Assembly (NCBI GenBank): GCA_041664965.1
Contig: JBAYJT010000050.1
Coordinates: 1-10,530, forward strand
Length of the DNA: 10,530 nt
Direction of reading: 5' to 3'
DNA from: JBAYJT01 sp041664965
Lineage (GTDB): Bacteria; Pseudomonadota; Gammaproteobacteria; UBA9339
Shown here: one piece after another, positions 1 to 5,839 of the stretch
Position numbering within the stretch: position 1 is the stretch's first letter
Layout of the letters: the number at the start of each line of letters is the position of its first letter
Notes under the pieces: generated by a model
What the model was told of the DNA's origin: nothing
What the model saw: only the letters and a program-made list of their open reading frames with translations
The model's database searches: none
Made by a program: the position numbers and the translations under genes

Positions 1-2
1 CA

Positions 3-1196
3 ACGCAAGCAGGGGCTCAGGATTGGGTACGTGACTTGTTTAAACGAGATGATTTTTTATTGCTATTTGCTCCTCGTGTGTTCCCCGATTTGCGTGGAGC
101 TACGGAAAGGGAGGGACTGTTGTTTTTAGTTGGAAATGATTATCAGCAGCAAATTAACGAATGCAGAGATGCGTTAATTAGCTATGTGCAACCTTTCTTG
201 CAATCGAATGGCACTCATACAGTAAATGTCGGAGATGAGATTCCTGAAAACGTAGAGAGGTACTTTAATAATTTATTTTCTGTATTGTTGTGCTTGTCGC
301 AAAATTCTGCGCATCCAGTATCCTCATCATCAACGACATCATCAACTTCCACCCCTGGGCCGTCTGCGTCATCATCGTCAGCACCACCGCCGCCATCCCC
401 TGTGTCTAGGACATCTTCGTCGTCGTCAGCACCATATGTTGATCCGACGTTATTGGGTATGGGAACATCGCTGACATCAGCTTATGATGATCCTCTATCA
501 GCAGCATCCTCGTCCTCAACGTCAGCACCACATGGTGTTGTACCACCGCCGCAGATGGGTTTCGCCCAGCCAGCAGCTGCTGTAACTCTAAAAGCTATAG
601 CGATAATGGAAAATGACTTTGCGAAAATTTTAAGTGACCTTGGTCAAAGGTGGCTAGAACTAGATGCGGAAAAGATTCAAGCTTTATCCTCTGGAGAGAG
701 GCTAGGAATAACAGAAAAGCAACGAGAGATTACTGGTGTTCTTAATATGTTAATTCCTTTACCAAACAACGCAGGAGCTTCTTCTTTTATTGAGTGTATA
801 CAAAAGCGTGCTGATATTAGGGAAACTTTTTTCATAGAAAGTTCAGGACAAATTGGCGGCTCTTTTGCATCCCAAGGAATCTTAGGATTTTTGTTGGCAT
901 ATAGAAATGGATCGTTGTTTAAGACTGTTAAAAGCGAAGAGAATCGGCAATACATAAATGAAATTGCCGGGAGAATTCAACGTTTGCAAAAAGACCATTC
1001 TTCAACGCTTTGCACGCTCAATCCAGGGTTGGTGAATCAACTTTCTGCTGTAAAGAACCCGATAGCGATACCGCTACCACCACCACCTGAACCTTCTTTA
1101 GGGCAAAGGTTTTTAGGGTTTTTCAGGCCTCCGGCTCAGCAGGGTGCGATGGCTAAGAAAATACCTGAGGTGAAACAACCTAAATATCCTATCTAA
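3..1196 (+). CDS. Ser/Pro-rich modular protein, paralogue A (5' end missing)
   Basis: I do not recognise this protein. The frame is open from the first complete codon at 3. A TTG at 36 could be read as a start, but the codons before it encode TQAGAQDWVRDLF, which aligns with the N-terminal part of the two downstream paralogues (EGAQAWL, EGAEAWL). The true start is therefore almost certainly a little upstream of the window. Layout: an N-terminal module to about nt 310; a Ser/Thr/Pro/Ala linker at about 311-570, with serines almost all TCN codons and runs of four prolines; then a mostly non-repetitive region of about 200 residues that the other paralogues lack. The C-terminus has a PLPPPPEP segment and a short GFFRPP sequence. 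The linker shares an S-rich/DPTL segment with paralogue B. No signal peptide can be judged because the start is missing. A strong terminator follows directly. A secreted or host-interacting role is inference only. Confidence 0.8.
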   Translation, partial: TQAGAQDWVRDLFKRDDFLLLFAPRVFPDLRGATEREGLLFLVGNDYQQQINECRDALISYVQPFLQSNGTHTVNVGDEIPENVERYFNNLFSVLLCLSQNSAHPVSSSSTTSSTSTPGPSASSSSAPPPPSPVSRTSSSSSAPYVDPTLLGMGTSLTSAYDDPLSAASSSSTSAPHGVVPPPQMGFAQPAAAVTLKAIAIMENDFAKILSDLGQRWLELDAEKIQALSSGERLGITEKQREITGVLNMLIPLPNNAGASSFIECIQKRADIRETFFIESSGQIGGSFASQGILGFLLAYRNGSLFKTVKSEENRQYINEIAGRIQRLQKDHSSTLCTLNPGLVNQLSAVKNPIAIPLPPPPEPSLGQRFLGFFRPPAQQGAMAKKIPEVKQPKYPI

Positions 1197-1204
1197 TACC
1201 TAAC

Positions 1205-1231
1205 AAAAGGGAGCTTCCGGCTCCCTTTTTT
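1205..1231 (+). terminator. Rho-independent terminator of paralogue A
   Basis: Stem GGGAGC (1209-1214) and GCTCCC (1220-1225) enclose a TTCCG loop. The stem is extended by AAAA pairing with TTTT, and a run of six T follows. It begins 8 bases after the stop codon. The same hairpin ends all four paralogues. Confidence 0.9.
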
Positions 1232-1250
1232 GCACACAAATTACAGAAAA

Positions 1251-1311
1251 ATGTCTATCACGCCTTTGGCATGGCAAGTAGGGGCGGACCTGTGTGTCCG
1301 CCCTAAAAAAC
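1251..1311. repeat. 61-bp palindromic intergenic element, copy 1
   Basis: This unit lies between two ATGTCTA direct repeats (1251-1257 and 1312-1318). It contains an imperfect hairpin CACGCC-TTT-GGCATG (1259-1273) and a perfect 8-bp stem GGGCGGAC/GTCCGCCC (1282-1289 and 1296-1303) with a 6-nt loop, then TAAAAAA. By eye, 59 of 61 bases match the copy at 2891-2951. It has no T-run after the stem, so it is not a terminator. It resembles REP-type or miniature palindromic elements; the family is not identified. Confidence 0.75.
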
Positions 1312-1361
1312 ATGTCTACCACGCCTTTGGCGTGGCAAGCAGGCTAGTGAAAATATGTCTA
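1312..1361. repeat. Partial second unit of the palindromic element
   Basis: Directly after copy 1 comes another ATGTCTA followed by a perfect CACGCC-TTT-GGCGTG hairpin (1320-1334) and GGCAAGCAGG. The GC-rich 8-bp stem of the full element is missing. A third ATGTCTA (1355-1361) bounds it. This looks like a truncated neighbouring unit found only in this spacer. Confidence 0.55.
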
Positions 1362-1415
1362 TAAATTTTCTTTTAAAATCAATGATTTGAGAATTTAAGT
1401 TGGGTTTGATATGTG

Positions 1416-1448
1416 TTTCATATTACATTAATAATTACTTGGTATACT
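1416..1448 (+). promoter_or_regulatory. Promoter of paralogue B with PmrA-box-like half-sites
   Basis: A -10 box TATACT (1443-1448) is preceded by TTTCAT (1416-1421), 5 nt, ATTAAT (1427-1432), then 10 nt. There is no good -35, as expected of an activator-dependent promoter. The two half-sites 11 bp apart fit the known PmrA element cTTAATatT-N2-cTTAATatT of Legionella and Coxiella. The regulator assignment is inference; the -10 and its conservation in three spacers are seen directly. Confidence 0.55.
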
Positions 1449-1491
1449 ACTCCCATATGTAGATCAACCACTCAAAATAGCGGAGAATAAA

Positions 1492-2838
1492 ATGCAAGCA
1501 CTACCACAAAAAAAAACATATCAAGTATCGAAAGAAGGGGCTCAAGCTTGGCTTATAGAAACTCAAGCAGAGTTTAAATCATGGCTACGTCACTTGCTTA
1601 CGTGGAACGAAAATTTTTTATCGTTTTTTACTGGCTGTTTGAAAATTGACATACCTAAGTTTTCACTTCTTCCCGTTCCTCAGGTGAAGAGATCTGAAAC
1701 TATAACTCGCATGAATAATTTACTTGATTCTATAGAATCTCTTCAGAAAAAAAAGGATGGCTGTTATGAAATAAATTTCGCAGCTAAGGAAAAGCCTGAA
1801 TTGCGTGAGGTTTTTACTAGGTTGCCTGAGGCGTTGCACAAATTGTATCCAAATGTTGAGGAACCTAAGACATTTGTTGATGAAAGTTCAGGAATTCTGA
1901 AAATTTTAATTCCGGAAGCTATGTACCACGCTCCTATGCCAATGTCGTCAACATCTTCTGCATCGTCAGCTTCCTCGTCTTCATCAACTCGAGCTGTACC
2001 ACCGTCGGCGATGCAGGGGGGCTCTTCATCAGTATCTCCAAGTATTTTTAATAATACTCCGGCGTTACCGAGATCAGTTATGCCACCACCGCCGCCGGTG
2101 CAAAGCGGTTCATTATTAGCACCATCGTCATCAACAACTTCTGCTCCGATACGGAATGGTCAGCCACCTGTGATAACATTTTCTGTTCCCCCAGCATCCT
2201 CATCAACGTCAACAGCAATCTCTACTCCGGTGCAACAGGCATCATCGCAACCGCCTGCTAGAACAATGCAGCCAACATTATCTGCGCCTCCAGTACCCTC
2301 GCCAGTTTTAGAACCATATCCAGTAACGCCAGAAGGGGCTAAAGCTTGGCTACAGGACTTCTTTAAACCTAACGAAGATGAACGTAACAAAAAGTTTTTA
2401 CTGATATTCGATCGTGCCTGTAACAGTAATTCAGATCCACGTGATCCTTCCACATATAGAGCTGCTTTAAGCAAATCTTTAGTGTTTTGTTGGGAAAATA
2501 ACGAGGGTAATTATGAAATAAATTTCGTGTCAGAGAAAACCACTAATGAACCTACGGCCGTTCTTGCGTTGCTTACAGCGCTGGCTGGTTCTTACCCGCG
2601 GATAACTTATAGTGGAGACGCAGCAAATCTGAACATTGTAGTGCCGAAAGATATGTACAGACACCCTGTTGCTATGCCAACGCCGCCAACATCGTCTGCG
2701 CCAGCATCCTCGTCCTCAACGTCGGCACAAACTTTTGACCCGACATTATGGGCACAATCGTCTGGTAGGTCAGCACCTTCAACATCCTCATCATCATCTT
2801 CAACAGCGCAGCACCGGCCCACATATCCTTCCAAATAA
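1492..2838 (+). CDS. Ser/Pro-rich modular protein, paralogue B (two modules)
   Basis: Unrecognised 448-residue protein. The ATG at 1492 has a good ribosome site (GGAG at 1482-1485, 6 nt upstream). Module 1 is residues 10-145, starting YQVSKEGAQAWL, with YEINF centrally and ending ILIPEAMY. Module 2 is residues 276-389, starting YPVTPEGAKAWLQDFF, with a second YEINF and ending IVVPKDMY. The modules are clearly homologous to each other. Between them (146-275) lies a Ser/Pro/Thr/Ala linker with a run of five prolines; the tail (390-448) is Ser-rich, contains FDPTL as in paralogue A, and ends in polar residues with a terminal Lys. No signal peptide or membrane helix is visible. It has its own promoter and terminator, so it is probably monocistronic. 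Gene reality is secure; function is unknown. A type IV-secreted effector is one possibility, unsupported by any catalytic motif. Confidence 0.88.
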   Translation: MQALPQKKTYQVSKEGAQAWLIETQAEFKSWLRHLLTWNENFLSFFTGCLKIDIPKFSLLPVPQVKRSETITRMNNLLDSIESLQKKKDGCYEINFAAKEKPELREVFTRLPEALHKLYPNVEEPKTFVDESSGILKILIPEAMYHAPMPMSSTSSASSASSSSSTRAVPPSAMQGGSSSVSPSIFNNTPALPRSVMPPPPPVQSGSLLAPSSSTTSAPIRNGQPPVITFSVPPASSSTSTAISTPVQQASSQPPARTMQPTLSAPPVPSPVLEPYPVTPEGAKAWLQDFFKPNEDERNKKFLLIFDRACNSNSDPRDPSTYRAALSKSLVFCWENNEGNYEINFVSEKTTNEPTAVLALLTALAGSYPRITYSGDAANLNIVVPKDMYRHPVAMPTPPTSSAPASSSSTSAQTFDPTLWAQSSGRSAPSTSSSSSSTAQHRPTYPSK

Positions 2839-2843
2839 CTAAC

Positions 2844-2871
2844 AAAAGGGAGCTTCGGGCTCCCTTTTTTT
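2844..2871 (+). terminator. Rho-independent terminator of paralogue B
   Basis: Stem GGGAGC (2848-2853) and GCTCCC (2859-2864) with loop TTCGG, flanked by AAAA and a run of seven T. It begins 5 bases after the stop codon and is nearly identical to the terminators at 1205 and 4975. Confidence 0.9.
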
Positions 2872-2890
2872 GTACACAAATTACAGAAAA

Positions 2891-2951
2891 ATGTCCACCA
2901 CGCCTTTGGCATGGCAAGTAGGGGCGGACCTGTGTGTCCGCCCTAAAAAAC
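2891..2951. repeat. 61-bp palindromic intergenic element, copy 2
   Basis: Same unit as at 1251-1311, with two base differences near its left end (ATGTCCACCA for ATGTCTATCA). The perfect stem is GGGCGGAC (2922-2929) with GTCCGCCC (2936-2943). ATGTCTA recurs at its right edge (2952-2958). The corresponding site in the third spacer (around 5025) has only one ATGTCTA and no element. Confidence 0.75.
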
Positions 2952-3015
2952 ATGTCTATACTTTTTCTTTTAAAATCAATGAGTTGAGAATTTGAATTGG
3001 GTTTTAAGGGGTTTG

Positions 3016-3048
3016 ATTCATATTTTCTTAATAATTATTTGCTACACT
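3016..3048 (+). promoter_or_regulatory. Promoter of paralogue C with PmrA-box-like half-sites
   Basis: ATTCAT (3016-3021), 5 nt, CTTAAT (3027-3032), 10 nt, then the -10 TACACT (3043-3048). Spacing is identical to the promoters of paralogues B and D, but the -10 is weaker (TACACT for TATACT) and the first half-site has drifted by one base. There is no recognisable -35. Confidence 0.5.
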
Positions 3049-3121
3049 ACTTCCTATGCTTAAGACCAATAGCTGGTTTATTTATTAAAACATCCAAACA
3101 TTAAAAATACTGGAAAATAAA

Positions 3122-4966
3122 ATGTACGCACCACCAAAAAAAACATATGAAGTAACGAAAGAAGGGGCTGAAGCTTGGCTACAGGAAGTGAAGGAGAAAA
3201 TTACAGATAGGGGCTACTACTGCTGGAAAAACCTAGACCTATTAATTGTTGAGTCTGTACAGGTTTCCCAGAAAATGGATGGTTCTGTTGATATAGCTCT
3301 CGTTCCAAAATGTTCTAAAAAACAGGGGTGGCCCTCAGTAATTCGGGCCCTTGGTAATTTATCCTGGGCAATACGCTTCTCGTACCCGTACCCGGTGGTT
3401 CCTGAGTACACGGAGATATCTGATAAAAATGAAAAGATTGTAGTTACAATACCTAAAGCTATGTATCCCGCTGTTATGCTTGCACCCTCTACGCCACCAC
3501 CGCCTGTTTCGCAAGGAACATCGTCTTCAACAACGCCTCCGAGTACTCCGGTGACGTTACTTGGTACGGCACTGCTGCCGCTACGAGGTTGGTCACATTA
3601 TAAACTATTAGTATCCAGTTCATCACCGGCAACAAGTACTCCGACGCCAACACCTTTAGAAGATGTCAAAGCTTGGTTAAGGTCCTTCTTTAAAAACAAC
3701 GGCCAATTTTTACATGATCATGTTAAGATTCCGAAGGAAACTGGATTACCGTTGAGTCCTGTTTTTGATTTTGCTAATGAGCTCTTCATAAAATACTTTG
3801 TTGGTAGAATAGAGTCTTGTAAGGAATTTAATGAATCCTGGTATCGTCAATATGAAATAGTTTTCAAGTTCAAGGATAATACTTTGGAAAGGCTTATCCT
3901 TGATGTTTTATGTGAGGCAACACTCTCATGTTACCCAGAACTTAAGCCACACTGTGGTCATGGTCCGCAAGAAGGGTTGGCGATTTACTTGTCGGCATAT
4001 AGGATCCATAGCTGTGTTAGGTCAACGTCGCCAGCAATTTCTGCATCGTCAGTATCAAGTCCGTCATCGTCAACAAGTACTCCGACGCCAACACCTTTAG
4101 AAGATGTCAAAACTTGGTTAAGGTCCTTCTTTACAAGCCACGACAAATATTTACGTGATCGTGTTGAGATTCCGGAGGAAACTGGATTACCATTGAGCCC
4201 TGTGAGCCCTGTTTTTGATTTTGCTCATGAGCGCTTCATAGAATACTTTGTTGGTAAGATAGAGTCTTGTGAATACATGGATAATCAATATGAAATAGTT
4301 TTCAAGTTCAGGGATAATACTTTGGAAAGGCGTATCCTTGATGTTTTATTTTATGTAACAAACGCACCTTACCCGAAATTTAAGGCACATTGCGGCAATG
4401 ATCAGCAAGAAGGGCTGGTGATTTCCTTGTCGGCAGATATGATCCGTAGCTGTGTTAGGGCAACTTCGCCAACATTGTCTGTGCCGCTAGCATCATCCTC
4501 GTCATCAACAACCACTTCTACTCCAGTGCCACCGGCATTACCGTCTAGTACGCCAATATCTTCTGCGCCAACTGCATCTTCGTTAACAAGTACTTCCTCG
4601 CCATCGAGGGGGGAAGGGGTTTTCACGCCTCCTAAGGGGTCGCCCGGAAGCCGTACTGAGATGACAACTTTTGTGTCAACTGCATCCTCGTCAACATCAT
4701 CTTCTACTTCTTTGCCAAGTGTTTTTTTTCGATCGCCTGTTACGCAAGGAGCATCGTCTTCAACAACATCTCCAAGTACCCAGGCGTCATTGACAACACC
4801 GTCTGGTACGCTGGTAACTTCTGCGCCACCAGCACCTTCGTCATCGTCGACAAGTACTCCGTCGCTATCATCGACAGGGCGAGGGCTTTTCACGTCTCCT
4901 AAGGATCAGCCCGGCAATAAGGAAAAGTGGACCGAGATGACAGCCATCCCTAAACGTACCAGTTAA
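3122..4966 (+). CDS. Ser/Thr/Pro-rich modular protein, paralogue C (three modules)
   Basis: Unrecognised 614-residue protein, the largest of the family. Start ATG 3122 follows a weak GGA site and the AATAAA leader shared with the other paralogues. Module 1 (9-115) begins YEVTKEGAEAWL and ends VVTIPKAMY. Modules 2 (178-300) and 3 (325-446) begin TPLEDVK[AT]WLRSFF, carry QYEIVFKF, and end in SCVR; they are recent duplicates at DNA level. Linker 116-177 and the tail 447-614 are Ser/Thr/Pro-rich. The tail holds two copies of a short motif: 495-515 (GEGVFTPPK then TEMT) and 586-607 (GRGLFTSPK then TEMT). The second lies close to the C-terminus and has a counterpart in paralogue D. No signal peptide, membrane segment or catalytic motif is visible. 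Own promoter and terminator. Function unknown. Confidence 0.88.
   Translation: MYAPPKKTYEVTKEGAEAWLQEVKEKITDRGYYCWKNLDLLIVESVQVSQKMDGSVDIALVPKCSKKQGWPSVIRALGNLSWAIRFSYPYPVVPEYTEISDKNEKIVVTIPKAMYPAVMLAPSTPPPPVSQGTSSSTTPPSTPVTLLGTALLPLRGWSHYKLLVSSSSPATSTPTPTPLEDVKAWLRSFFKNNGQFLHDHVKIPKETGLPLSPVFDFANELFIKYFVGRIESCKEFNESWYRQYEIVFKFKDNTLERLILDVLCEATLSCYPELKPHCGHGPQEGLAIYLSAYRIHSCVRSTSPAISASSVSSPSSSTSTPTPTPLEDVKTWLRSFFTSHDKYLRDRVEIPEETGLPLSPVSPVFDFAHERFIEYFVGKIESCEYMDNQYEIVFKFRDNTLERRILDVLFYVTNAPYPKFKAHCGNDQQEGLVISLSADMIRSCVRATSPTLSVPLASSSSSTTTSTPVPPALPSSTPISSAPTASSLTSTSSPSRGEGVFTPPKGSPGSRTEMTTFVSTASSSTSSSTSLPSVFFRSPVTQGASSSTTSPSTQASLTTPSGTLVTSAPPAPSSSSTSTPSLSSTGRGLFTSPKDQPGNKEKWTEMTAIPKRTS
3630..4046 (+). 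repeat. Tandem in-gene duplication, unit 1 (module 2 of paralogue C)
   Basis: The DNA from CAACAAGTACTCCGACGCCA at 3630 recurs 441 bp downstream at 4071. The first 62 bases are almost identical (one difference seen), and similarity continues through the module to the AGCTGTGTTAGG..AAC.TCGCCA segment. The offset is a multiple of three, so the frame is kept. Confidence 0.85.
4071..4486 (+). repeat. Tandem in-gene duplication, unit 2 (module 3 of paralogue C)
   Basis: Second copy of the unit at 3630-4046. It has diverged in the middle (EYMDNQYE for KEFNESWYRQYE) and carries a 9-bp tandem duplication GAGCCCTGT (4195-4203 and 4204-4212), giving SPVSPV where unit 1 has SPV. Confidence 0.85.
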
Positions 4967-4974
4967 TACCTAAC

Positions 4975-5003
4975 AAAAAGGGAGCTTCGGGCTCCCTTTT
5001 TTT
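4975..5003 (+). terminator. Rho-independent terminator of paralogue C
   Basis: Stem GGGAGC (4980-4985) and GCTCCC (4991-4996) with loop TTCGG, extended by A/T pairing and ending in seven T. It begins 8 bases after the stop codon. Confidence 0.9.
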
Positions 5004-5087
5004 GTACACAAATTACAGAAAAACATGTCTACGTGATTTCTTTTAAAATCAATGAGTTATAAATTTAAGTTGGGTTTTAAAGGTTTG

Positions 5088-5120
5088 TTTCATATTTTCT
5101 TAATAATTATTTGGTATACT
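5088..5120 (+). promoter_or_regulatory. Promoter of paralogue D with PmrA-box-like half-sites
   Basis: TTTCAT (5088-5093), 5 nt, CTTAAT (5099-5104), 10 nt, -10 TATACT (5115-5120). Read as 9-mers this is TTTCATATT-N2-CTTAATAAT, matching the published PmrA element cTTAATatT-N2-cTTAATatT at about 7 and 8 of 9 positions. It is the best of the three copies. Binding is inferred, not shown. Confidence 0.55.
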
Positions 5121-5188
5121 ATTCTGAATAGGTCAACAGTTGATCTCAATATTAAAATATACAAACATTCAAAATAACGGAGAATAAA

Positions 5189-5764
5189 ATGCAAATACTA
5201 CCAACTCAAAAACAAGGTCCAGTAACGGGGACAAAACTGTCTGATACAGAGTTGACATCTTTAGCCAAAGATTGGTTTAGGTCCTTCTTTACAAAAGACC
5301 GCGAATTTTTACGTGTTTGTGTTGCGGTTCTAGGAGGAAGTATGTCTGATGGATCATTCATAGAAGATTTTATTCGCCATATGGTGCGTTGTCAGAAATC
5401 TGGTGAGTGTAATTATAAAATGTTTTTCTGTTTCCAGCCTGGTACCGTAGCAGAGACTGTCCTTGAGAAGTTATGTTGGAAATTAGGTGGATTTGACTCA
5501 GATTCTTTGCCAACTTATGATCAGCACGAAGAGTTGATGATGATTTCCTTGCCGTTAAGTATTACCTATAGCACTGTTAGGGCAACGTCGCCAACACCCT
5601 CTACGCCAACTGCATCCTCGTCAACATCATCTTCCAGTACTCCGTCGCTACCGATAGGGGGAGGATTTTTCTCGCCTCCTAAGCCTGAGGGTAAAGGTGA
5701 TGAGGGTACGCCTACGCCCAGAAGCTTGACCGAGATGACAACATCACAGAACCGACCTAAATAA
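5189..5764 (+). CDS. Ser-rich modular protein, paralogue D (single module)
   Basis: Unrecognised 191-residue protein, the shortest of the family. ATG 5189 has a good site (GGAG at 5179-5182). One module, residues 22-131, begins LTSLAKDWFRSFF, includes YKMFFCF in place of YEIxF, and ends ISLPLSITYSTVR. It is closest to modules 2 and 3 of paralogue C (RSFFT, VRATSPT). The N-terminus MQILPTQKQ resembles the start of paralogue B (MQALPQKK). The tail (132-191) is Ser/Thr/Pro-rich and contains GGGFFSPPK (157-165) and TEMT (181-184), the motif also found twice in C. No signal peptide or membrane helix. Own promoter; it shares a bidirectional terminator with the convergent trxB. Function unknown. Confidence 0.87.
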   Translation: MQILPTQKQGPVTGTKLSDTELTSLAKDWFRSFFTKDREFLRVCVAVLGGSMSDGSFIEDFIRHMVRCQKSGECNYKMFFCFQPGTVAETVLEKLCWKLGGFDSDSLPTYDQHEELMMISLPLSITYSTVRATSPTPSTPTASSSTSSSSTPSLPIGGGFFSPPKPEGKGDEGTPTPRSLTEMTTSQNRPK

Positions 5765-5787
5765 CCTACATATCATTCCTAGTATCT

Positions 5788-5818
5788 AACAAAAGGGAGC
5801 TCTCGGCTCCCTTTTGTT
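5788..5818. terminator. Bidirectional terminator between paralogue D and trxB
   Basis: Perfect 13-bp inverted repeat AACAAAAGGGAGC (5788-5800) and GCTCCCTTTTGTT (5806-5818) with loop TCTCG. The A4 and T4 arms give a T-run on either strand, so it can end paralogue D (+) and trxB (-), whose stop codon lies 22 bp away. Its core is the same hairpin as the other cluster terminators. Confidence 0.88.
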
Positions 5819-5839
5819 ATAAGCATTGATGTGGAATCT

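Noticed and set aside
36..38. TTG at 36 as the start of paralogue A
   Set aside because: The upstream in-frame codons match the family N-terminal module, so the gene begins before the window.
1282..1303. GC-rich hairpin GGGCGGAC/GTCCGCCC as a terminator
   Set aside because: No T-run follows on either strand, and a strong terminator already lies just upstream.
1251..2951. The intergenic palindromes as a CRISPR array
   Set aside because: Two full copies lie about 1.6 kb apart with a gene between them; no regular spacers and no cas genes.
2160..2953. Minus-strand ORFs at 2160-2474, 2607-2912 and 2672-2953
   Set aside because: Shadows of low-complexity coding DNA of paralogue B; two of them also run through its terminator and the palindromic element.
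4402..4893. Minus-strand ORF of 163 residues rich in Asp, Val and Gly
   Set aside because: It is the complement of the Ser/Thr/Pro-coding tail of paralogue C (TCN codons read backwards give NGA-type codons without stops). No ribosome site or domain; composition is an artefact.
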